Position numbers and translations under genes: made by a program. Source: Candidatus Thorarchaeota archaeon (GTDB lineage Archaea; Asgardarchaeota; Thorarchaeia; Thorarchaeales; Thorarchaeaceae). From it: a stretch of DNA of 64,000 nucleotides. The notes beneath the pieces were generated by a model, which worked only from the letters and a program-made list of their open reading frames with translations, was not told where the DNA came from and ran no database searches. Positions 32,918-40,525 of the stretch are shown in pieces (position 1 is the stretch's first letter; each line of letters begins with the position of its first letter). Location of the stretch: the NCBI GenBank assembly GCA_003345545.1, contig PRDH01000003.1, positions 1 through 64,000 on the forward strand, in the 5' to 3' direction.

Positions 32918-34525
32918 CTAGCTATCTTCCTTCTTCTTACCTTTCTTTATTGTCTTCTTCACCACAGTTCTAGCATCTTTCACTATCTTCTCTGCGCGTC
33001 CGTCACTGAGTCCATCGATCTTCTGTGCAAGCCTTTGCGGTGTTTCACCAGCGAGTTGGACGGCAGATTCGTAACCAGCCGCCTTAAGCTTCTTCTCCAG
33101 AGCCTCGCCGATTCCAGGAATTCCTTGAAGGGACATATTTGACTTGGAATCTTCACCGAGTATTTCACTCATATCACTATCACTCAATTCAGTGCCCGCA
33201 TCGATTATGTCGATCTGACTCTTAATTGAATCAAAGTCATGTGATCCAACAAAGGCGTCAACTGTCTTTTTCACCTGACGGTCATCAAAGTCAAAGGCCA
33301 ATTCCTCAATCTCTATCTCCCGTCCCAGAATCGCTGGAAGATGCCCCGTAAGGTACAGAGCTATAAGAGATGAGAATATGGCCACTTGTCCACCGAATAC
33401 GGTCAGATAGCTAGGAATATGAAACTGTATCCCGAATACAAGGAGATTGAGATCAACAGCTAAAAACAGTAGCACATAGCCCAAGAAGAAGAACCAAATC
33501 AGGGATAGCCGAATTCCCTTTGTTCGGACAGAACCAAGCTCTGGCCAAATCAGACACACACATAGCCCAAGAAGGTAGCCCTCGAAGAACCTTTCAGAAC
33601 TGAGTAGGATCTGAAGCAATGAGAACAAGTCCGTATCCTGAAAGAAACCAGTGTATAGAGTGGAACCAAAAATCGTCAATAATCCCATCATCAAAAGAGC
33701 AAAACTGAAAGCGGGCTTTCTACCCTTAGTGTCAGCAATGACACCTGCAACTACTATGCCAAGGATGAGAATAAGCGTTTCGAGTAAGGGCAAGTTAACA
33801 TATTGACTCAATGATTCAAAAGAGGAGTCTCCTGCAAAATGCTCCTGAAAGCTGAGTTTCATCACCATGTACCAAAGTATGTATGAAGCCATGATCAATA
33901 CAGTAGGGGTGAAATATGTGAGAACACTCCCAGATGCTGCGAGGCGCGCCCTAGGTTGTCGCCAAGGCTTCATGCCAATTGAAACGATCAGAAGCACAAT
34001 CGCGATAACTGCTGGCAGGGTGAGATAGGAAGAGCCCAGAAGGATGCTCATTTGCTCAAATAATGCATAGAGAGTGACGAGGATTATTGTGACGCACAGG
34101 AATACTGCTACCGTGCGACCCCGATACTTAACAATGATGCCTTGATTGACACGAACAGTCCAAAGAACCAAGAGAGAGGCCAATCCAGCAAATGAAGATA
34201 GTACTAGGAGCAACTCCACAGTTTCCAGTTGCTGCAAGGTGAGTGGAGCAAGTCTAAGCAATGCAACTATTGGCGTGACTACCGCGGCAAGGACTACCAA
34301 GAAGTCAATTCTTCGTATTCGATCTGCAAGAATACCCGTCAATGGAAGTGCAAAGACAGCAGCGAGTGCACCGAGCCCTAGTAGTCCATAGTGTTCCAGG
34401 AGTGTCAGACCAAAGAGTGTACCTGATATCAGTTTCAGTATGATATAGATATTCAGTGCTACAGGACCAGCAAACAGAATGAAGAGACTGGCAGTCTTTG
34501 TGGGGAACTCACGATACTGAAGCAT
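32918..34525 (-). CDS. MFS-type membrane transporter fused to a C-terminal helix-hairpin-helix domain
   Basis: The protein of about 535 residues has twelve hydrophobic segments with MFS-like loop motifs (GILADRIRRIDF after segment 2, GVIADTKGRKPAFSF in the second half). After residue about 400 it becomes soluble. It has an acidic linker and then, at about 462-527, the pattern LQGIPGIGEALEKKLKAAGY and a second GLSDGRAEKIV helix pair. This is the HhH layout seen at the N-terminus of RadA/Rad51 and in DUF4332. The C-terminus is Lys-rich. HhH modules bind DNA backbone or proteins, which is odd on a transporter. GGAGAG precedes the ATG at 34525; the longer frame to 34576 is rejected. Confidence 0.75.
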   Translation of the reverse strand: MLQYREFPTKTASLFILFAGPVALNIYIILKLISGTLFGLTLLEHYGLLGLGALAAVFALPLTGILADRIRRIDFLVVLAAVVTPIVALLRLAPLTLQQLETVELLLVLSSFAGLASLLVLWTVRVNQGIIVKYRGRTVAVFLCVTIILVTLYALFEQMSILLGSSYLTLPAVIAIVLLIVSIGMKPWRQPRARLAASGSVLTYFTPTVLIMASYILWYMVMKLSFQEHFAGDSSFESLSQYVNLPLLETLILILGIVVAGVIADTKGRKPAFSFALLMMGLLTIFGSTLYTGFFQDTDLFSLLQILLSSERFFEGYLLGLCVCLIWPELGSVRTKGIRLSLIWFFFLGYVLLFLAVDLNLLVFGIQFHIPSYLTVFGGQVAIFSSLIALYLTGHLPAILGREIEIEELAFDFDDRQVKKTVDAFVGSHDFDSIKSQIDIIDAGTELSDSDMSEILGEDSKSNMSLQGIPGIGEALEKKLKAAGYESAVQLAGETPQRLAQKIDGLSDGRAEKIVKDARTVVKKTIKKGKKKEDS

Positions 34526-34585
34526 ATATCTCTCTCCAAGGAATGAAATACCCTGAGACTGATGGGTTATGGACATTTCGACTTC

Positions 34586-34594
34586 TTATTTATA
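34586..34594 (+). promoter_or_regulatory. TATA box for the first longin gene
   Basis: TTATTTATA is centred about 30 bases before the ATG at 34621, which would give an essentially leaderless mRNA. This supports 34621 over the longer reading frame that begins at 34498 and overlaps the divergent gene. Confidence 0.5.
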
Positions 34595-34620
34595 TCGAGA
34601 GCCTTTTCAATGTACCAGCA

Positions 34621-35592
34621 ATGAACCTCAGCGATATCTTAATGTCCTCTCAGTTTTCCCTAAGATACACGGAGCGAGAAAGTTTGGTTGGAAAGCTTGG
34701 TGTAAACGAATTCATGGTCTTGACTACAGGAGGTACTCCGATTTTCCACTACTCTACAACAGACACTCCAAAGCTTGATCATCTCCTTTCGGGATTCATT
34801 AGTGCAATAACAAGCTTTGCAACTGAATTTGGCGAGCGATCCATTCAGAGCCTATCATTCGAAGGGTCACAACTTCTCTATGAGCAACACGATAATAACT
34901 ACCTCTGCGTCTTCCTTGTAGAAACAGGTTCGTCAGAGAAGGTGCTTCGCGCAGTACTGCGCGAGCTGAGCAAGAAATTCATGTCGCGATATAGAGACGA
35001 ATTGAAGATGGATGTCCCAATTCTAGATGTCTTTATGGACTTCGAACAAGTGGTCAAGAGCGTCTTGTCTCACTATGAAGGAGTCCTCGCAGAAATATCA
35101 GGTTTCAGCAGCTTTTCAGTCCCTGAAATCAAGAAAGCCGATTTGGACATAGCAACCGAGTCAGAGGGTTTTCTGGACGAATTCCATCGTGACTTTGGTA
35201 CCTCAGGCAATAGAGTTCTATCTGTAATCGATGGCAAGAAGACGCTATATGATATGAGCCGCGACCTCGGAATCACTCCAGTAGAAATCCGAGATGTGGT
35301 CGAATACTTGGCAATTAGAGGATTCCTAGGCATCTCAAGCCTCTGCCCGCTGATCAAAGGAAATGATGCGCGCTTTGAAGCCTATCTAGACATTGTTGGC
35401 CTTCCAAGCAAGGACTATCAGCTTCTTGAGAGAGCAAAGAATCTATGCAACGGGAAGAGGACACTTGTAGAAGTCAGTGAAAGACTCGGAGTCAATCCTG
35501 AGCGGCTCTACGATGTTCTTGAAAAGATGGGAGAGGAAGTTGAATGGAGACTCGTTGAAGTCTCCACTTCTTTGCACACATTTTCACCCTAG
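34621..35592 (+). CDS. Longin-domain protein with C-terminal winged-helix-like unit
   Basis: The protein of about 323 residues has a longin-like domain at about 28-150: FMVLTTGGTPIFHYS, then a LLSGFISAITSFATEF helix, SLSFEGSQLLYEQ and CVFLVETGSSEKVL. A helical linker follows. The C-terminal 100 residues have two DNA-binding-like helical units (LYDMSRDLGITPVEIRDVV and LVEVSERLGVNPERLYDVL). The last unit is clearly related to the end of the next gene's product. Longin domains in eukaryotes serve membrane-traffic GTPase regulators and SNAREs; Asgard archaea carry many. It precedes a second longin gene and a MinD-like gene in one direction. Confidence 0.78.
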   Translation: MNLSDILMSSQFSLRYTERESLVGKLGVNEFMVLTTGGTPIFHYSTTDTPKLDHLLSGFISAITSFATEFGERSIQSLSFEGSQLLYEQHDNNYLCVFLVETGSSEKVLRAVLRELSKKFMSRYRDELKMDVPILDVFMDFEQVVKSVLSHYEGVLAEISGFSSFSVPEIKKADLDIATESEGFLDEFHRDFGTSGNRVLSVIDGKKTLYDMSRDLGITPVEIRDVVEYLAIRGFLGISSLCPLIKGNDARFEAYLDIVGLPSKDYQLLERAKNLCNGKRTLVEVSERLGVNPERLYDVLEKMGEEVEWRLVEVSTSLHTFSP

Positions 35593-35661
35593 TTCACTTT
35601 CTTCGAAGTGATTAAGTAGGTCTTTGTCCACTGCGAACCACGATTCTAGGAGAATACTCCA

Positions 35662-36939
35662 TTGGTCAAAGAGATCATTGTGCTGCAAGAAGGAGGAATA
35701 CTTCTCTTCCACTATAGCATCGGTGGCACAAAGAAGCTAGATGAACTGGTCGCAGCATTCCTATCAGCAGTCGATTCGTTAGCGCAGCAAGTAGGGCGAG
35801 ATAGAATCACAACGATTTCGTTTGCTGCCAATAAGCTGGTTTGGGAAAAGAAAGGCAACCTGTTCTTCATCGCAATGATTTCTGAAGAGAGCACCAATGA
35901 GATATTCAGGATCATATTAAGAGATCTCGCCGAGCAATTCGTGAGTATGTATTACGCGGATTTGATGAACGAGTTCTTTGACTTGGGGAGATTCAAGTCA
36001 TTCACGGATGTTGTGGAAACAACACTCCACAAATTCGATGGTATCCCTGGATTAGCAAGGCGGTACAAGACAATCTTGCTACCATCTGAAGAGCTGAATA
36101 TTCTGGCGAAAAAGCTGGTTGAAGTAGAAGTCAGTCGAGATGTCCTCAGAGGGTGTCTCATTACTTCTGATGGGTATATTGCCCTATCTCATCTTCGCGC
36201 CTATGAAATCGAGATTGTTCTGGATCTCATGCCCATTCTGCTTCGGGATGTTGAGATCAGGGAGCATGCAAGTCTGGAAAAACCAACAGCTCTTCTTCTC
36301 ATCAGGACTCATAACAAGGGCGTCGCGGCATTCATCGTAAGACTTGGATTATCTGAGGAGTCGTACTACGAACTAGTGACGCCATTCTTAGCCTATGCTT
36401 CGGAAGCTGACTTTGAAGGTGCGAGGAAACTTGAACCGGAGAAGACAGAGAGTCAGATCTCATTCTACAGTTTTGATAGAGTCAAGCCGATTGCCAGTAT
36501 TGATGGCATTGAGCACGAGCTGAATTCACTGCTTAGCGCAGCCTCCGAGAACACTCGTTCAGGCGCAATCAAATTGAGAGAGGCCCTTCCAGAATCACCA
36601 CTCGTGGCCGAGATTCAGCAGATATTGGCCTTGCCTAAGAATCAATTAGACGAATTGCTCGCCAATCTAATAGCAAGAAACATGATCAGAATCATGAAAG
36701 TATTTCCAACTCTCGACGAGCGTGATGAGAGGTTTTCAATGTTTCTGGAGGTCATTGGAATTAAGAAGAAAGACTTTGATGTCGTCAACACTATCTGGAA
36801 GTACTGCGATGGTAGCCTTTCAATACAGGAAATATCAGAAAGAACAAGCATTCCTGCGCCTAGGATCATGGAAGTCCTGCGCGAACTAGGCAACAATGTT
36901 ACTTGGTCTAACGACCGGAGGTTAATTCATGTCAGGTAA
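35662..36939 (+). CDS. Longin plus roadblock-like domain protein, paralogue of the preceding gene
   Basis: The 425-residue protein opens with a longin-like domain (about 2-130: IIVLQEGGILLFHYS, FLSAVDSLAQQ, ISFAANKLVWEKK, FFIAMI). A second alpha/beta unit at about 150-255 (VLRGCLITSDGYIALS, then TALLLIRTHNKGVAAFIV) looks like roadblock/LC7. The C-terminal part repeats the helical unit of the neighbour (FSMFLEVIGIKKKDF, then IQEISERTSIPAPRIMEVL and NNVTW). Roadblock and longin proteins regulate small GTPases. The TTG start has AGGAGA about 11 bases upstream. It overlaps the MinD-like gene by 11 bases, so the two are co-translated. Confidence 0.78.
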   Translation: MVKEIIVLQEGGILLFHYSIGGTKKLDELVAAFLSAVDSLAQQVGRDRITTISFAANKLVWEKKGNLFFIAMISEESTNEIFRIILRDLAEQFVSMYYADLMNEFFDLGRFKSFTDVVETTLHKFDGIPGLARRYKTILLPSEELNILAKKLVEVEVSRDVLRGCLITSDGYIALSHLRAYEIEIVLDLMPILLRDVEIREHASLEKPTALLLIRTHNKGVAAFIVRLGLSEESYYELVTPFLAYASEADFEGARKLEPEKTESQISFYSFDRVKPIASIDGIEHELNSLLSAASENTRSGAIKLREALPESPLVAEIQQILALPKNQLDELLANLIARNMIRIMKVFPTLDERDERFSMFLEVIGIKKKDFDVVNTIWKYCDGSLSIQEISERTSIPAPRIMEVLRELGNNVTWSNDRRLIHVR

Positions 36940-37684
36940 GATCATTTCAATACACAGTTTTCGTGGAGGAACAGGGAAATCGAACATTGCTGCAAATCTT
37001 GCAGCATATGCTGCGTTGCAGGGAAAAAAGGTAGCAGTCATGGATACTGACATGGCATCACCAGGTATTCATGTTATCTTTGGCCTAGGCCGAGAGAAAT
37101 TGAAGTATACGCTCAACGACTATCTAAGGGGTTCATGTGATATCACTGATGCTTGTATCGATCTGACAAGTCGTTTAGATATCAAGGGGGGAGGAAAGCT
37201 CTTCCTTATTCCAAGCTCTATGACTGCCACTGATATCACTCGAATTCTGAGAGAAGGCTACGAGGTAGGAGATCTCAAGAAGGGCTTCACTGACGTGATT
37301 AAGGCAAAAGATCTTGACTATCTCATTATTGACACGCACCCCGGGTTGGACAGAGAAACCCTACTATCAATGGCAACAGCACACTATCTTTTCGTTGTGG
37401 CAAGAATAGATGAACAGGACCTCCTGGGAACAGCCGCAACATTGAGCGTCGCAAGAAAACTCCAGGTTCCTGAGATTCGAATTATCATCAACAAGAAACC
37501 AGGTATCTACGAGGATAAGGCGATTACCTCTGAAGTTGAATCAAAATTCAAAGCCCGAGTCGCTACAATCATTCCGCTTCTTCCCCTGTTGATAGAAGTC
37601 GGTAGTCGCTTCGTGGTCATTTTGAGATATCCAGAAAACGAATTCGCAAAGAACATTGATGACATCTACAGAATGATTCTGTAG
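36929..37684 (+). CDS. MinD/ParA-like P-loop ATPase
   Basis: The 251-residue protein has the deviant Walker A FRGGTGKSN (11-19), in which the usual signature Lys before GG is Arg (R12). It also has a switch DTDMASPGIH (about 39-48) and a Walker B/switch LIIDTHPGLDRE (about 131-142). These define the SIMIBI MinD/ParA/Mrp group, which dimerise with ATP and position proteins on membranes or nucleoid. No partner MinC/ParB is seen. Overlap with the longin-roadblock gene suggests the pair works together. The C-terminus lacks an evident amphipathic membrane-targeting helix, though FAKNIDDIYRMIL might serve. Confidence 0.88.
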   Translation: MSGKIISIHSFRGGTGKSNIAANLAAYAALQGKKVAVMDTDMASPGIHVIFGLGREKLKYTLNDYLRGSCDITDACIDLTSRLDIKGGGKLFLIPSSMTATDITRILREGYEVGDLKKGFTDVIKAKDLDYLIIDTHPGLDRETLLSMATAHYLFVVARIDEQDLLGTAATLSVARKLQVPEIRIIINKKPGIYEDKAITSEVESKFKARVATIIPLLPLLIEVGSRFVVILRYPENEFAKNIDDIYRMIL

Positions 37685-37704
37685 GCTATTAGCCGAATAG
37701 CCTA
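37682..37704. terminator. Perfect 9-base hairpin at a convergent junction
   Basis: TAGGCTATT (37682-37690) and AATAGCCTA (37696-37704) form a perfect stem with a 5-base loop. The hairpin spans the stop of the MinD-like gene and the stop of the small minus-strand frame, as expected for a two-way terminator or RNA-processing site. Confidence 0.5.
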
Positions 37705-37805
37705 GGAGCCTGAATGATGATCACCGCAAGGACTAGAATTATGAAGCACACTAGGAGAAGGAAAAAGAGAAGGGAATCGGTCTTTGATTGATGCTCGTAC
37801 GTCAT
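37689..37805 (-). CDS. 38-residue single-pass membrane protein
   Basis: The frame from the ATG at 37805 encodes a polar N-terminus (MTYEHQSKTDS), one very hydrophobic segment (about 11-33, LLFFLLLVCFIILVLAVIII) and a short basic tail. A TATA-like AGTTAATTATG on the minus strand (37828-37838) is centred 28 bases before the ATG, predicting a leaderless mRNA. No family is recognised, so this rests on composition and promoter geometry only. Confidence 0.45.
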   Translation of the reverse strand: MTYEHQSKTDSLLFFLLLVCFIILVLAVIIIQAPRLFG

Positions 37806-37915
37806 CGCAATCCGATGTAGCAGCAACATAATTAACTCTTACTCCAAGTCTACAGCTGTAGAACTTCTAATAGGTCTGTTCCAGTAGATGAAATAGAGCT
37901 TGGAGGATGAATGTA

Positions 37916-38380
37916 ATGGTCATTGATGTGAAACTTGCTACTGCTCAAGACCGTTCTGCATTGGATCAGTTGTATGCACGGGAGGGACACAGCTTTCAGA
38001 AACTCGCAGCTCTAGCAGCATGTACTCCTGTGGGCGGGATTCTCGAAACGATATTTGTTGTGGCGTGTGCCAATGACATGGTCGTGGCAGCACTAAAACT
38101 CGATGTTGGGAATGACCCCGAGTTGGGCAGGATTGGAGTCATACAGCATTTCGAGGTCGAGGATAATCTCGAAGACACTGACTTAGAATGGAAGATGCTC
38201 AACAAAGTAGTCGAGATTGCAGAGGATAAGAGGCTTCGAGCTCTTGACACACTCATTAACGAGTTTTGAAAAAAGACAATCAATCTCTATGCGCAACTTG
38301 GTTTTGAAGAGGAGCGAAAGGAAGTGTATCTTAGGAAGGATTTCAGGCCACGAGTATCCCAGCTTATCCCGAAACTATAG
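37916..38380 (+). pseudogene. GNAT-family acetyltransferase interrupted by an in-frame UGA
   Basis: The frame from the ATG at 37916 (GGAGG nine bases upstream) encodes a GNAT-like N-terminal part with strand IFVVACANDMVVAALKL and helix KMLNKVVEIAEDKRL. It stops at TGA 38267-38269. The same frame then continues for 36 codons (KKTINLYAQLGFEEERKEVY) and ends at TAG 38380. The continuation is exactly the conserved GNAT ending (A-x-x-LY-x-x-LGFE). So either one nonsense change inactivates the gene, the base is a sequencing error, or UGA is read through. The neighbouring AFOR gene ends inside the last bases of this frame. Confidence 0.65.
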
Positions 38381-40190
38381 AAGATAGGCCTAGCGATTCT
38401 ACTGTTTCTCTTGTCGGGACTCCTTTGTTGTTCCAGCCCCGTAGCGCATAGTACTTCTCCAAACACTCCTCAAAATCGTTGTGACTAATGTATGCCTTCA
38501 TGCCCTTCGAAGGACCTATAGTTTCCTCCTGCCAGAACTTGGGAGGAAGGATATCATTAGCTCTGGTTATACCTTCGCGCAAATTGAACAAGCGTGTGAG
38601 AGTCTCCACTCTCTGACCAAATCGGGATATGCTCTCATCAGTGTAATTCAGGCCAGTTGCCCCATTCACCAGTCTGACCTTCTGTTCCCTAGACATGGGA
38701 AAGTGCCAAGTGAAGTGGCACACAACCATGGAGTCCGTGAGCGTCTTTGTATCTCGCTCCCAGACCATTGACTCTACTACATCTAGGGCTGAGGAATTTG
38801 GCTTTTCGGCGGTCTGAGGCCAGCCTCGTAGATGGCTTGCGCCTACGTCGCCCGTGGCATATGTAAGACCAAGGCCTTTCTTTCCCCGAGGGTCCCAGGC
38901 AGCTGCTTCAAGGCCCTTTACGTGTACTGCAAGGTCCCCACTTCCGCGTCCGATTTCCTCTGCAGCTCTTTGGGTTCCCTTGGCAAGGATTCCGCCGAAA
39001 CCTTCCCTGAATGCAATCATCCTCATTAGCCGAAGTGCAGCAGCACTATCTCCAAAACGCAAAGGAAATCCAATATCATCTTCACAAAGGATACCTGTTT
39101 CAAACGAATCCATCGCGAAGCTAATTGCAGAACCGGTACTGATAGTATCAAGTCCGAGATCATCTGCAAGGTAGTTGAGTTGGAGGACTGCCTGGAATTC
39201 ATCGATGCCCAGACTGCCTCCACACAGTCCCAAGGTTTCGTACTCGACTGTAGATTCGACAACGACGCCTGGATTGCTTGGATCTTCTGTCTTGTATGCA
39301 TGGGTACAACGCATGATACAATGCGGGCAAGAGAGATGGTCTCCAGCGGCCAACTCAGGGTAGTTCTCTGGCATGAGTAGTCTATAGTCTTCAAAGTAGC
39401 TATTACGCCAGTTTCTTGTTGGAAACTGTCCTCGTTCATTAGCTACCTCAACAAGAGAACCAGTTCCGTAGTACTTGAAGTCGTCATCTGTCTTTTCCTT
39501 CCAAATTGCCGCGACAGATCGATTTACTTCACGCAGGGCGCTTGGGTCGTGAGCTACCATTCTGTGCGTGCCTCTTGCAGCAATGCCCTTCAGATTCTTC
39601 GAACCAAGAACAGCGCCGACTCCGCCTCGTCCGGTCTGATGAGCTAGTTCACAGCAGCCCGTAGCAGTGAGTACCATGTTTTCACCTGCAGGTCCAATCA
39701 CATAGACAGCGGATTCTCTTGCTGAGGATTCATGGATCAGTTTTGTCGCTTCTTGAGTTCCTTTGCCCCAAAGAACCTGAGCTTCATTGAATTGAACAAC
39801 GTCGTCTTCAATACTCAACCAAATAGGTGTGTCCGATTTGCCACTCACTGCAAGCACATCATAGCCAGAGTTCTTGATCTCGCGGCCGAGAGCTCCACCA
39901 CAGTGTGAATCAATGAAGAGTCCTGTCAGTGGTGATTTTGTTATGAGAGACCACCTACCTACGTTGGGAGCAGGCAATCCTTGGAGTGGACCTGTCATGA
40001 AGAACAGCACATTCCTCGGTCCCAATGGGTCAATACCTGCGGGGAGCTCACGGTATAACAAGTAAGCACCAAGCCCCTTTCCTCCGATGAAGTCTTCGTA
40101 CGACTTCGATGGCAACTCCTCAATTCTAGTCATTCTATCAGTCAGGTCGACCCAGAGTGTCTTGCCATTCCAGCCTTTGTACCTCATCAT
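38364..40190 (-). CDS. aor: Tungsten-dependent aldehyde:ferredoxin oxidoreductase
   Basis: The protein of about 608 residues matches the AFOR family over its whole length. It has FIGGKGLGAYLLY near the N-terminus, the pterin-binding GPLQGLPAPNVGRW and GGALGREIKNSGYD, and RGGVGAVLGSKNLKGI. The 4Fe-4S cluster site is C288-x2-C291-x3-C295 (LSCPHCIMRC), with a fourth Cys in DSMVVCHFTW. It oxidises aldehydes to acids with ferredoxin as acceptor, using a bis-pterin tungsten site. GAGG lies five bases before the chosen ATG. It lies 32 bases downstream of a 49-residue gene on the same strand. Confidence 0.93.
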   Translation of the reverse strand: MMRYKGWNGKTLWVDLTDRMTRIEELPSKSYEDFIGGKGLGAYLLYRELPAGIDPLGPRNVLFFMTGPLQGLPAPNVGRWSLITKSPLTGLFIDSHCGGALGREIKNSGYDVLAVSGKSDTPIWLSIEDDVVQFNEAQVLWGKGTQEATKLIHESSARESAVYVIGPAGENMVLTATGCCELAHQTGRGGVGAVLGSKNLKGIAARGTHRMVAHDPSALREVNRSVAAIWKEKTDDDFKYYGTGSLVEVANERGQFPTRNWRNSYFEDYRLLMPENYPELAAGDHLSCPHCIMRCTHAYKTEDPSNPGVVVESTVEYETLGLCGGSLGIDEFQAVLQLNYLADDLGLDTISTGSAISFAMDSFETGILCEDDIGFPLRFGDSAAALRLMRMIAFREGFGGILAKGTQRAAEEIGRGSGDLAVHVKGLEAAAWDPRGKKGLGLTYATGDVGASHLRGWPQTAEKPNSSALDVVESMVWERDTKTLTDSMVVCHFTWHFPMSREQKVRLVNGATGLNYTDESISRFGQRVETLTRLFNLREGITRANDILPPKFWQEETIGPSKGMKAYISHNDFEECLEKYYALRGWNNKGVPTRETVESLGLSSIVSG

Positions 40191-40222
40191 CGGAACCTCA
40201 AAGTGCACGCCAGTGGACCTGC

Positions 40223-40372
40223 TTACTGAATCTCGATCTTTGAAATCGTATCGATATCAACATCTCGAAGATTGTTGAGGAGGGCCATCATGACATCGTT
40301 GATTACGCTTGCTACAAAGTCATTCATAGGGAGTTTCTTACCCTTGACGTATACTTCGATATTTCTAGCCAT
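40223..40372 (-). CDS. 49-residue conserved-looking small protein upstream of the AFOR gene
   Basis: The frame from the ATG at 40372 (GGTG seven bases upstream) encodes a strand-turn-helix protein: RNIEVYVKGKKLPMNDFV, then helix VASVINDVMMALLNNL, and strand ISKIEI. The K-G-K-x-x-P-M-N-x-F-V motif resembles small archaeal ORFs I have seen beside metabolic operons, but no function is known. Its position just before the AFOR gene on the same strand suggests co-transcription, perhaps as a maturation or regulatory partner (inference). It is below many gene-calling limits. Confidence 0.6.
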   Translation of the reverse strand: MARNIEVYVKGKKLPMNDFVASVINDVMMALLNNLRDVDIDTISKIEIQ

Positions 40373-40460
40373 GGTAATTCACCAAACGCTCGCTGCAGAA
40401 TGCATGAGATGGATTTCTGTTATTATGCTTTTGCAACAGTCCACGCGTTGTCCATAACGG

Positions 40461-40470
40461 TTTTATACCA
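40461..40470 (+). promoter_or_regulatory. TATA box for the polytopic membrane protein gene
   Basis: TTTTATACCA lies about 60 bases before the ATG at 40526, giving a predicted leader of about 35 bases. It supports the start at 40526 over the longer frame from 40400. Confidence 0.4.
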
Positions 40471-40525
40471 CACATCTCCGTTTCTTGCGACTGATGGTAA
40501 CTATCACCATGAGAGGAATTACGAA

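Noticed and set aside
37916..38380. Selenocysteine at the GNAT UGA
   Set aside because: Not rejected outright, but no known seleno-GNAT and no SECIS could be shown. A nonsense or base error is simpler, so it is listed only as a question.
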